A DNA stretch of 64,000 nt from Ptiloglossa arizonensis (lineage: Eukaryota; Arthropoda; Insecta; Hymenoptera; Colletidae). The notes under the pieces are model-generated. The model was not told the DNA's origin. It was given only the letters and a program-made list of their open reading frames with translations, and ran no database searches. The DNA is taken from the NCBI RefSeq assembly GCF_051014685.1, contig NC_135055.1:9846001-9910000 (forward strand). The letters run 5' to 3'. Positions within the stretch are counted from its first letter, which is position 1; every line of letters starts with the position of its first letter. Positions 38,601-50,570 of this stretch are shown one piece after another. A program made the position numbers and the translations under genes.

Positions 38601-41600
38601 ATAGTTGTTCGATCTGTCTCTATATTAAATATGCTCCTCGTAAAATATTTCACCGTGTTTAGATAAAACGGACACTTTGCTTAGACTCGTTTATTTCTTC
38701 TGCTTTCATTGACACTTATTTTATGATACAACTATTTATACTTCGTTGTGTATGTACATTTTCTAATCACAGTTCTCATAATTTATCTATCACACATTTA
38801 TATCGTTTTCTGTGCACTCTTTTTTGTGTTGTACCACCAAATTCGCGTCAAAATCTCCTGTATCAAATAGAAGTTTATGTTCGTGTCGTGGTCGTATGGA
38901 TATCACAACGATCGTTTCACGGGGAAAGGTATTCCACGGTTAATCGAACCAAAACTTTTAATCACGTGTTGTGAAAGCAACTCGCGAATAGATTTAACCT
39001 TGTTCTCGTTCTTCTTTTCTTTCTAAACCGGAATAACAGTTTATAAGATGCTAACTGGCGTGATTGCGATGGGTGTTGCTTCCTGGTACATTTTTATTCA
39101 GGGAAACCTGTTTACGACGTGTAACAGTTTCGCAGAGAAATGCAGTTAATATTCAAAGTGCTCTTGTGCATGCATGTTAAATACAATTTGTCGTTGAATA
39201 GCCATTCATTATATTTGGAAGCAATTTTAATTTACAACAATTTCACACGAAACAATTTGCCATTTTACACTTTCAATAGATTTAACTGTCACGCGCAACA
39301 TTAACCAACCAAATGAATGAAATATTTTTCACATTCTACAATAATGCAATTTATTATTAAAATTCGAAAGATGCAACATTTTACCGACAAACGTGTATCA
39401 CCGAAATAAACTATTGTATTAATTTAGAATAATTTATGCAACACACATTCAGAAACACTTAAAATTTTCTACACACAGATATATTAGTCACGACCTTCTT
39501 TTTTATTATCGTAGTTTACGTACAGTCATTGTTTTCAAACAATAATTATCGTCGAATAAAATGTAACCTGGCAAGCAATTCTTTGTTATTCTTCGGTTTT
39601 ATTAACGAAAAAACTGACTACAATTACTTTACGTTAAGCATGACAATAGATTATAAGTTTATAATAATAATAGATTATTCACCATGTTTTCTAGTTTTCT
39701 AGAAAGTACTTTACCGATTGGTATCAATGAAGTAGTAACTATTTGTGATTATTAACCACGTTTAGTAATTAAAATAATAACGATTACGATAAAAAAGGAA
39801 ATATAAATTTTGAAATTAGCTAGGTTTTCATAGCTACCTCTAAATGTTGAAAACAGTACAATAAGGGAAGAGTGTGTTTTTTGATTCCATACATTTTTCT
39901 GTATTTCGTCAATTTCTGAAACATTTATTGCCCTAATGTTATATAAACAACAAAAAGGTCTTCTTTCACACTGCCGGGAAGAAATTAATCTCATAAAAAA
40001 TCAGAATGTGAAAGTAAGACGTTAAACTCAAATTTCTGAATCAGCATTTAACGCGTTCATCGTCCGAATTTATAACCGCGAATGATTCTCGAATATGCAG
40101 AAAATCTTATCGATATGAATACTAATAAATATTCACAGTCTTTTGCAAACGATGCGAATTTTTATCCCTGTGATATGCATACATTTTACAATTTTAGAAA
40201 AGCTTTCAGTTCAATCGTACGGACGATATTTTTTCAATCAATGAACTGAATGTGTTAATGATTTTCTATTTCGATCTTCTCACTGGAAAATCCAATCTGG
40301 TGATACAAATTTTCGAATAACAAGTTCAGTTAATTGCACGAGGGTCTGCAATTAACAACGTGTCTAGTGAAAAATGAAGTAATATAGTGTACAAAGTAAC
40401 GAATTAAAAATTTTACAAGTTGCTTTCGACGATTTTCAAACTCGATTTTATTACGGCAGAAAGCATGTTGAATTTGATAATAGAAATATTTAAATTCGTC
40501 CCATCATGAAGTTAAATTTGATACTTATTCGAGTTTCGTTAATTGCAAATTAGCTGATTTTTGATACAAGAATTCATCAAGGTAATGCACCCGCGCCGAT
40601 ATATCACCAGAAGACACACCCTTCGTTATTATCGGTGCTCTCGCGTTTGCAAATAGGGGTATGCAGCCTCGAAAATTAATACCCAGAAGACGATACGCAA
40701 TCTTGATTGCATTTATATTCGCCTCCGATAGACGAACGTGCACGGAACAACTTCGATTAGTTTCACTACCAACGTGGTATTCATGAATTCAAATTCATCG
40801 TCTCTTCGATTCAAAATGGAAAATACGAATTTCGTTTGTGGTATTTATTTTCAACGAAAGGAAAAGAAAGTGTTCTTTTTCATTAAAATTATAAAAATAT
40901 TTTACAAGATTACATACGTTGTTAAGAGAGAGTTGCCAATATCTTCTCTTAACGGCTTATTTAATGTAAATTGCAACTATTTTTCAAAATCGTATCGAAA
41001 AGTGTGCTGACAAATTATATTAGACATACGAAAAATAATAAAAGAAGATGGCTATTCTATAGACAATTAATATTTTTGCATACATATTTGCCTCGAGCAA
41101 CATATCTTTAAACAAAAAGGATATATAGTATAATATTAAATTATGCGAAATTGGTAAAAGTACATTTTAAAAGCGACATATGTTTTTACTAACACCAAAA
41201 GATTTTTGCATATACACGTTCGAATGGTATTTACAACTTTCGTATAACTTATAACTTAGTAATGACGAATTATTGAAATTGATCAATTTTTGACAGAATT
41301 TACGAGAATGAAAATTTCAAAACATTTACTTTTTGCGAAAAAATCACGATAACTTCGATATTGTAAAATGCATCGAATCCAATAACTTTGATATAGCAAA
41401 TTACATTCGGTTTAGTGGAATGCATTTTTAAGTTCTGAAGATTAAAATGCAAGATACTTTTGCATTAAAGGTAACCGATATTCAGCTTTTAACTTTCTTT
41501 TCTTAGTTGTTACCCAAATATTTGTATTGAATCTGAATGATTTACGCAACATGAATCTTTTCGTTCGTACCATAACGAATTCCACTATCTTCGCAAACAA

Positions 41601-44600
41601 TACGAAACCAAAGTTAAAATTCGACACGGTGTTAGCTAGCTTCTTCCCCATCAAGAGTACGATAATTAACGGCGAAAATGTAAGGTTGTTGCGATAACGG
41701 TACTATTACGCTTACTTATTTCGTAGCTCGTTCCATCGTTACAACCATGCGACGGTCGTTCTCATTTTACCGAGGGGGTTCCAAGTTCTAATATCGCGTT
41801 TACGATGCCACGAAGCGCGTGAAAAGTTGCCAAGATATCGTCCTAACGAGCACGTCTCCACGATTGGTAGTAAATTTTCGAAAACCGATGAAAGTTTCAT
41901 CAATGAAAGAGTTTTGCATCGGATGCAACGTAACCGATATATTGTACTTTTATTACCCGAGTGACTCAAAGTAGAGCCCGAAACGATCACTTTATTTATT
42001 AATTTTTCACAGCTTAGAATTTTCCTCTCTTTTTTAAGCTACGTTTAAAGTTGCACCAATAGCTGGGGTCATTAGTGTCTATATAAACGTTAATATTGGC
42101 AAAATATATTTTTATACGTTATTGAAAATTTTTATACCTTTACAAAATTTAATGATATTTTCCTAATATATTGTCGATGCGACGAGTATATTTCTGATAC
42201 CTGATAATTATATTAAGCGGCTTACACAGTTTCACACAAAGTTGGAATTCGCGACTACTGCAACAAACCTTGCTTGATCTTTCGATTCAGATACGAAAAG
42301 AACGATCAGTTTTAAAACTACTAATCGGATTAATTCGAGTTAATGTATTATATATTCGTAACATGCGATAAAAATTGTTAACTCCGTGTCAAATAGTCTT
42401 TTAAACATACGTACTTATAGTTGTGTAGAATACTTAAATTTTTGTTTGTATCACTTTAACGTTTTATCTAACTACAGTGAAGAAACATACATATTTGTTT
42501 AGACGAGGATGTCAAGTGACCGAGAGAAACCACAGTCTTGTATACATAATTCCGGCTGTACGCATTAAGAGCATTCACACGAAAGTCAACAAGAAAGTCA
42601 TCAGCTGTTTCTCAGATAAAATTTTGAAAATGTGTAGAATGCATACCTCTTGCTTCGTATAGTAAATACATTGCTTCAAAATATTCGTGTAAATACTATA
42701 CATTATCTATTGTAAAAGTAACGAGACTATATTTATAAAAGTTTTCCTATGTAATATTTTTAAGAATCGATATGATCGTCTTCAAAGTAATCACATTTGG
42801 GAAGCGATAAATCGATGAAGAGAATTTTTCCATTTCTTGAAGCGATGCTGGAAGTTCTCGTCCTTTGGAACAGCATTTATCAAAATCGAAAAAGAAAATT
42901 TTTAACGTAGGAAAAAGTGGATAATTTAAACACTTCGTTTCATTAATGCGTCCGATTATCGGAATTTAACAACCGTAAAAGTATAATTTTCTTCTATCGC
43001 TTTAAATCTACCACTCATCTTCGGAGCGGATATTTTATTTTATTTTAAGCGAGCGTTATCTAAAAACTGAAAAGTCTAAGAGATACCGCTTTAGAGTGTT
43101 CACTTCGTCGGACGATCTGCAAAATAGTATTTAATTTTGGAGAATAAAAAAAAAAAAAACTATGATCTGAAAAATAAATGAGTTTGGGGACCGCTGGAAT
43201 TTTTCGCGAACGCGTTCAAGAATTTCCCGATCAAAAATTGATCAACCGTTTCTCCTTGCGGCATAAACTCTTTATGCACGACTCATCGACGGTCGGAAAA
43301 TATAAAAATTCATTCGAAAGGTCGTCAATTTTATACAATTGGAAACATTCGAGAGACCGTGACCGACCGAGCGATTCTTTCGAAGGACGAAGACTTTCAG
43401 TATTGCTTCAAGGAATAGGAAAAACGTTCCAGTCGGTTTATCGTTTCCCAGATGGATTACTTTCAAGGCGATCTCTTTGATTCCTAAAAATGCGCCATAA
43501 AAGAAAAAATACTTTTATAAGCTCGTTACTTTTAAAATCGACCGTGTACCATTTGCATCTTTCGGGACAGTGACGAATCAATGTTACCGCTTTGAAGCAT
43601 TACAAGACAGCTCGGTCGCCATTAAACGCGCAATAACAGACGGATAACGTGTGAAATCGTGATTATTTCACGAGACGTTTGTACGTGTGTCGTTCACGGA
43701 AGAGTAGTTCTCCTTTGCGGTAAACGCGAAAGGGGACAAACAGTAGTTTCTGTTGCTTATTCATCTCACTTAATCATAAGCGGAATGGCAGAAACGGGGA
43801 TAATTGGAATTTGTATCGCTCCGCGAACATTGTAGGTGCTAGGTATTTCCGAGGTATTCGTAATGTCAAGCGTGAAAACATTCGCGATATTTACGGGACT
43901 AATGGAAACGGCAACGTACCTCATCGCCGACGGGAGCTTTTGTTCTTGCGTTTAGGGGACACAAGAAATACAATAGATTTTTCATGCGAGCAAGCCATTA
44001 CCGGGAAAGAAATAGTCACTATTTCCACGGGAATCCGAAGCATCGAACCACCTTTTTTAACCAACAGAGGAACGTTCACACGTGACGATCACACCCAACG
44101 TGCATTTTGCTATCGCGATTCCGTGTTTGTGTCGCGTTGTTTCTTGCGCCGATTACAGAGGGATTTCTTCACGGGAACTTTTCTTTCCCGATTTCATTTT
44201 CTAATTAGCGTTTTATCGATTTTTTCTTCGGTAGACTGTCCCGAGTAGAAAATAAAAAGATAGTTTAGCATTTCAATGAAATCTTTCCTCGATCGATAAC
44301 AATACCAGAATATTTCGTTAATTGGAACAGAAATATACATATTGCAACAAAAGAGAAATTCGATACAAATGTTTTATTACTATGTTAACAGCGAATGTTG
44401 ATGTTATATCGTTGTTTAATAATACTTAGTATTAAATTGGATTGTGTTTGACGAGACGGGGATATTAATACTCATTTGTACATGTCAAATACGTTATCGA
44501 GCAATTAATCGATGGGAAGTTTGATTAATATGTTATTCATTGAATAGATTGAATCGGAAATCTAGCGTTTGCTGAAGTTTATTACGTAATATATTATTCC

Positions 44601-45790
44601 GTCACTGGTTACTCCTAGCACGAAGAAGAAGATATGTAAATATATTTTACGCGCGCATGATAGATTAAATAAATTTTTTATTTTTTGTTTTTACATCGCC
44701 TTTCTGTTCAGAGAAACTCTCGATCGATTGAACGCCAATTGATTACAGTAATTCAAACCAAAGAAGGACATTTTACTTATTTTTATTCAAAAACTTATCG
44801 CCCAGTGAATAATTGATGCATCGAGAAACATTTATTTTTGTCCGAGAAAGTGTTCTGTGCCTTTTCAGCTTTTAATATCTTTAATGTATACGCTAGATAT
44901 TTATCCTTCTATTTTCTTTCATTTACATTGCACTAATTTCTGCTTTCAAGTGACAAAATTGAGACCGCCGGTTCATTTAAAACCCGGCTACGTTACGCGT
45001 GTATCGTTCAACGAATGGGATGCACCGAGAGTGAGTGAGATAGACCAATAGCAAGAGAGTCTAAAATGATAAAGCGACCTAGCGCGCCTAACGGTATAAA
45101 TCATTACAGTGATATGAAAATAACAGAAAAGGTGTGTTTTTTTACTCCTTTTTTATCGAACGGTCAATTTTTTAAAATAGTGTAATTTATTGAACACGAA
45201 GGCAACGGAATAAAAATACGTGCTCAATTAATCGTTGACGTTTCCATCGCTTGAAGCGTGGCCATTTTCAGAACGATTCAATATATGAGAATCAGAAGTG
45301 TACATTTTCATCCGATGCGCAAGTTAATTTCTACATTTATAATTCTAGTTACTTTTCATCATATCGATTTTTATACGCTTGTTCCATATTTTTCTAATTG
45401 TTTTTAATTTCAAGGTATTGTCTATAATTACGAATCATTCTTAAGAGAAGCATAATTCGAGTGGTCGAGACGTTGACTACAATTGATTGAGCATGTGCTT
45501 TTGTTCTGTTACTTTCGTGTTCGGTAAATTACTAATTTTTATCTACCTATAAATAATTTCACAATATCGCGAATAAATACCTTTGCTATACTCGTCACTT
45601 ATTATTCGAATTAAATTTTTCGTCGATTGCACAAATTTTGATAATCGAACTCATCGCAGGGATCGCTGACTTTTATATTTGTATCGTCTTCATTCGGATC
45701 TCCAAGTTTCGGGCGGTGAACTTATTGTTTTGGAATATTTTTTTTTCATTCTCCATGAAAAGATCTGAAAATCAGAAATTCACTGGCAGA
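35680..45790. other. Mostly AT-rich noncoding stretch
   Basis: No exon was recognised. A purine-rich G tract lies near 36,640-36,655 and A/T-only sequence at 37,526-37,572. GC-richer patches are at 38,100-38,340, 38,860-38,980 and especially 43,180-44,250, where 100- and 145-codon plus frames are open but have no recognisable domain. Confidence 0.5.
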
Positions 45791-45796
45791 TAATAT

Positions 45797-45833
45797 TATA
45801 AAGGAAGCACTTTGATTTTCCGAGTGCAGTCGA
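45797..45833 (+). promoter_or_regulatory. Candidate TATA-box promoter
   Basis: TATAAAGG starts at 45,797, and a CAGTC initiator has its A at 45,829, 32 bases downstream, the expected TATA-to-start spacing. The transcribed side turns abruptly GC- and CpG-richer than the AT-rich upstream side. Prediction rests on these core motifs and the adjacent donor site only; there is no expression evidence. Confidence 0.4.
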
Positions 45834-46028
45834 TTCCCCAATAATTGAGGATCAAAGACTCGGAACGCTTTTCACGCGATGCAGTGAGTGAAGCGAAAAT
45901 CTCCAACGATCTTTAGCGCGGTCGATTGTGTCGGTGTCTTTTTCTCGTGCGGTTGCTCCATCGAGTTCGATTCCCTAAAGTGGATTCAGTGGTGCTGATC
46001 TTCGATATTCCTACGACGTCAGACAAAG
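45829..46028 (+). other. Candidate noncoding first exon (5' leader)
   Basis: About 200 bases of leader-like sequence run from the predicted start to a donor, ACAAAG|GTAATG, at 46,028/46,029. It contains only a minimal upstream frame (ATG, one codon, stop) and is richer in GC and CG than its flanks, as insect 5' leaders often are. The next exon could be the one starting at 46,520, or one beyond the window reached by way of the ratchet-like site at 58,097. Confidence 0.35.
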
Positions 46029-46519
46029 GTAATGTAACTTTTCCTTTTATTGGCAGCGAAACTGCACGTGTGGTCGTTAGGATATAATAAAAGTTGATGC
46101 ATTTTCTTCACGGTCGTTCGTGAAAGTACGATAGATATTCGGTACATTTTTCATGGCGACCAGGGAAACGATTCAACGATGGTGCACCGTAACATGGCGA
46201 TTCTGAGAAATCGAGTTGTAAGTCCGATTATGCGATGCGACAATGCTGGGTGGTATACTTTGTATTCATTCCTTTAACTTTAGTAATCGTTATTTTATAC
46301 ATACGAATTTTATTGATTTTTGAATTATTTTCCTCGATAATTTTTACTGTCAACCTTGTTAGATATTTTTCATTTTCTTTCCTTCACATTTAACGGTTGC
46401 TATACATTTTTGATAGAATTTACGTGTAGGATGTTCACGTATACGATGCTTACAGAGGCATGACAGTTGTTTCGAAATATTATATAACAATATTGTACGA
46501 TTCTCTCATTTCTTTTCAG

Positions 46520-46595
46520 CAGTATGCTTCGCGTCATTATCTTGTTCAATATAATATCTCCCGTTCATGCCCAATTTAATTACACTTTCTTGTAA
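46520..46595 (+). CDS. Candidate second exon opening a signal-peptide-like frame
   Basis: A good acceptor (pyrimidine tract then TTTTCAG, AG at 46,518-46,519) is followed after four bases by an ATG at 46,524. The frame reads MLRVIILFNIISPVHAQFNY and three more residues, then TAA at 46,593. Residues 1-16 have the layout of a secretory signal: a basic residue, a hydrophobic core and a small-residue cleavage site (VHA|Q). If real, the coding exon would have to splice out before the stop, and only a weak donor (CTT|GTAAAT, at 46,591/46,592) is available. With the leader exon this makes a two-exon start of a secreted or membrane protein, but chance is quite possible. Confidence 0.18.
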
Positions 46596-46623
46596 ATTTT
46601 ACGCAACATCTCGATACACACTA

Positions 46624-46645
46624 TCTCTCAAAAGTTTCCGGACAC
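46624..46645 (+). mobile_element. Possible Tc1-like terminal repeat remnant
   Basis: TCTCTCAAAAGTTTCCGGAC followed by AC resembles the ends of Tc1-type elements, which often contain an AAAAGTTT-CGGACAC core. No partner end or transposase remnant was seen, so it is either a degraded solo end or a chance match. Confidence 0.2.
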
Positions 46646-49600
46646 ATAATGGAAACGCTATCAATCTTTGAAGTGCTGTGTTTAAACTTTATGAAAGATT
46701 GAACATCTAAATGAGTAATTGAAATCAATCTTCGTAACTTTCTTACGATTTAAATGATATTTTAAATTAAGAATTGTTAATTTTAAAACTTTGATTAATA
46801 TTTATGCGTCGTTGTTACACATTCGCAAGAGTTCGGATGGTTACCCTATCGACGTCAAACTGTATTTCAATACCGATGAAACGCTTTTCATGCAAAGTAG
46901 AAGAACACTATAAAAAAAAATCGTACGCCAACTTTTAAAGGGTCGTTGCAAAGGGAAGGCTTCGATCTTTAAATTCTTGGTAATTTTAGATGCGTAAAAA
47001 GTCTTTTAGACAATTGGAAGCGTATTGAAGCTTTTCAATTTCTTTTTAGCAGACCATCTTTACTTTTTAAATGGCTTCCTGGTGTAAGAGAATTTTTAAG
47101 GGAATTCAACGTAAGGGACATGATAGTAAAGAGTTCACCTTTAAACTGAACCCACGGTGTTATCGTTGAATGACTATTTTTTAAAAAGTAATAGCGTTTC
47201 GGTCAAGTATAAAATAAGTATAATTTGTAATTATTGAACAGAGTATTGCGACAGGTTGAGGTAAGCACACGCTGTTGAACAAAACTGAAACTGAGCAATT
47301 AAAATAATGCTCAACATAAATAAGTCAGAATTCTCGGTCGTTGGATTTTGCAAGAGCCATAAAAACTTTTCGCAACATTTACAAAAACGTCGCCATTTTC
47401 TCTCTAGACGAAATACGTCACTGCTCAATCCCGAACGATGAAGTATCTAGAGAAAGGAACCTCAATTCCAATTTTGCTCAATTTAGGATATATTGTGGGG
47501 AAAGGGGTGGAAATGCTAAGTAATATACATTTTCTTCAAGGTCTGGCACGATCGTGGTTCAAAAGTTACGATAAAAAGAATTTGTACTTGTTACATTGTA
47601 TTTACTCGAATATAAGTATGTAAGTGGTTTCTGTTATATGCTATGCATCCCATTTTAAATACTGATTCAATATTTACTTTTCTCAATTCTACTCTATCCT
47701 TTTGCTACTGTGGTTCCAACAAATCTAACCTAAGCATACTTTCCGGCTATTAAGATCATAATTCTATGCAAATTCGTATACAATTTCATCTTGAACCATT
47801 TCTATTGGAGTAATAATAACGTAATCATGTGTACAGTTTTCTTTTCGTCACAATTTTTGAACCACGATCGTCTCAAGCTTCGAACAAAGTGCATACTATT
47901 CAAGACTCTCTTTTCTATACCATGTACCAAGGTCCAAAAATACTTATCAAAAGATTTTCAAAAAATTCTTTATCAAAAGAATAATTATTTCCGATCCTTG
48001 TGTACAAATATGTGCAAAATTTGTACAATATATGTGTATATACAGTGCGAAGATAGATGAATATGTATGCTATGAAAATGAAAAATAATGTCCTTGACAC
48101 GACATTTTATATTCTACGAAAAACTAAAACTTCGAAGTGTTTGGTTGATGTTCGTTGGAGAGGCAAGCACGTGACATGACAGGTATGAGAAATTCCCCTT
48201 TAGGTTATAGGAACGAGACCTAAATATATCGAGGAGACTCGATACTTTATTGTACACATTAAGCGGCATTGGTTTTTGAGAAATTGTTTCGGTCAAATGA
48301 GACTTTGATCGAGTGCTTTAGATTCGTGACTTTTTAAAAGTAGATTATTATTACGATTTAAAGAATAATGAAAAGGAAATTTGAACAGTTTTGTTTCAAG
48401 AGAGAAGGAAAAAGTTATCAAGAAATAGAACCAAACCGAATGGAATAGATTTCCGTTGGGCGAAATAGATGGTGACAGCGGTGATACGCTTAAAAGCATT
48501 TTTCACTGCTGAAATTCACCGGACGTTTCTTCGGTGGTTCCATTCATGATATCTCAACAAATGCTCGTTAATTTCGTGAAGTTTCTTAATGTTGATCGCG
48601 ATGATTGTCCGAACATGTAACACGATGCGAACGGAAAAAGAACATTTTAACAATTTTACTTGTCAACACTTGAAACGTAAAATTCGTGGGCACGTTTATT
48701 TTTTAGCGGAGATAAATTCTAAGGGATTTGAGAATTTGGTGGATAATGGCAAGTGCTAAAAATTTATTATAATTATACAATTACGTACCTGTTTATTGGA
48801 GCTTTAGTCGCGGGTTTGGTTGTCCATATTTTTCGCTGATCTTTTTCGTATGAAATTAAAAATAACGAATAAAATTAGCGTATCGCAATTTATTTGGAGC
48901 GTTTATCGAATCGTACAGTTAAATTTTTATTTCTTCGTTGCGGAATATTTAATTTCATACGTGAAATTCTATTTTTTGTACGTTATCCACTTTTTATTGG
49001 AAAAGTTGTTCCAAACTTTTATTTGTATAGAAATTTTACCCATCTAAGAGATAAAAGAATCGGAACAACTTCTAGACATGGAATAATTTAGCAATACGAT
49101 AATTTTGATGAAGAGGAAGGTACATTAGACGACTCTGTTATAATTCAAAGTAAATGTTTCATTGAAATTTCGATACGTCTATACAATGTTCTTCGAGCCG
49201 ATTAACAAGATTTTTCAATAACCAATAGACCGATTGACCTTAATTTGGTGTACACATAATAATTAAAAAACGCCACATTTTTAAAGTAGATAATTCTTTT
49301 AAGCACGAAACTAGCAAAGTTTTACGACCAAATCGAAACATTTTCTTTAAAACGCTGCTATTCTGTTAATTTTCAATATTTTTGTATTTCATTAAATCTA
49401 GACTACAATCAATTTGTATAGATTAATAATATATTTAGTTCCTCTCGTTCGGTCCACTGAAAGTGAACAGAAAAATCTCTGCTTCGAAAGTATTTTTGTG
49501 TAGAAATGGTTGCGCAAGTAGTTTGTATCTTTAAAATCATTTTGTATTTTTATACACAAAAGTTTGAGTAACTTGATAAGGTATCTATAAAATTCTAAAA

Positions 49601-49646
49601 ATGATCTCGTTTTTCTGTATGCAAACTGAAATACGTATCTGTAGTA

Positions 49647-49690
49647 CTTATTAGAGGTTCATTCGTAGGTTCGATCGATTGTCTTTTTCG
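49647..49690 (-). repeat. Short direct duplication, copy 1
   Basis: About 44 bases match 49,846-49,889 at roughly 65-70% by eye, in the same orientation, with centres about 199 bases apart. The best block is TCGA-TGTCTTT-TCG. On the minus strand both copies translate to a similar peptide (RQSIEPTNEPLI and RQSTKPLNKRTI), in two different overlapping frames. The sequence between them does not repeat clearly. Confidence 0.4.
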
Positions 49691-49845
49691 TATAAAGGAC
49701 TTGCGAGAAACATCGTCGACAAAACCCACAACGAAACTCTCTATAAAGCTTTTCGTGTATGGGCTGCTTAATATTCGTGGCCGAAACCTTGGATATGTAT
49801 ATATAGTATAGTAATCCCCGTTTAAATGCTCCATACATGCAGTGG

Positions 49846-49889
49846 TTTATGGTTCGTTTGTTCAGCGGTTTAGTCGACTGTCTTTCTCG
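49846..49889 (-). repeat. Short direct duplication, copy 2
   Basis: Partner of 49,647-49,690, with the same orientation. Whether this is a decayed repetitive coding sequence or a simple DNA duplication cannot be decided from the sequence alone. Confidence 0.4.
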
Positions 49890-50442
49890 CAAATTTAATT
49901 CTTGAGTGTGCCCAAAGGACTGCTTTGGAGAGAATCAATTTTTTAGATGGAAGGTTTTTTAATTGAGAACGTTAAAAAGGTGCTTTTTCACGAACTCTTG
50001 TCTCAAACACTGTCGATAAAAGTTTTTTCAAACGTTACGTATTTATTTATCGATATTTCATATGCGCATACAGGAATATTAATTTCAATCCTAAAATAAT
50101 CTGGGTTAGGCAAAATAATATTTTGCAGAATATTTACAAATATCATGACAATTGTGTATACTCTTTACCATAACTGTAAACGTGTAAAATTATTTCACGA
50201 TAAATAAAGAATTGAATGTATGCATATTCATACATCGTTCGGATTATTTATTCAGAATTACAACAGTGATTTCTATGTTGCAGTCATTTTCACGGATGAT
50301 CGTTACTTGAACATGCACATGTACGTAGGTACTATGATTTGCATTTCCGCCTATATCGAAACGAATAAATGTCTGTAATGAATTGACTGTACTTAAAGAA
50401 AATCAAGGTTATTTCCATGTTGAAATGAGAAATGTTGTAAAC

Positions 50443-50570
50443 GGTGTAATTACACGGGATTACAATTGCAATTAAACGTGCAATTACATAAAATTGAATA
50501 CGCAAACAGATGCAATTACGAAAGAAATTTCTGCATTTCAATAATTCCATTATACGTGCAATTTATTGAG
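50443..50570. promoter_or_regulatory. Cluster of homeodomain-type motifs
   Basis: Within about 130 bases there are a GTAATTAC palindrome, CAATTGCAATTA, two further GCAATTAC and two ACGTGCAATT. TAATT/AATTA cores are the classic homeodomain target, and repeated spacing in a short stretch is compatible with an enhancer. AT-rich DNA produces such cores often, so confidence is low; the repeated longer word GCAATTAC is the main support. Confidence 0.25.

Noticed and set aside
43811..44248. 145-codon plus-strand open frame
   Set aside because: It sits in a GC-richer patch and has no recognisable domain; kept only as a note within the surrounding noncoding block.
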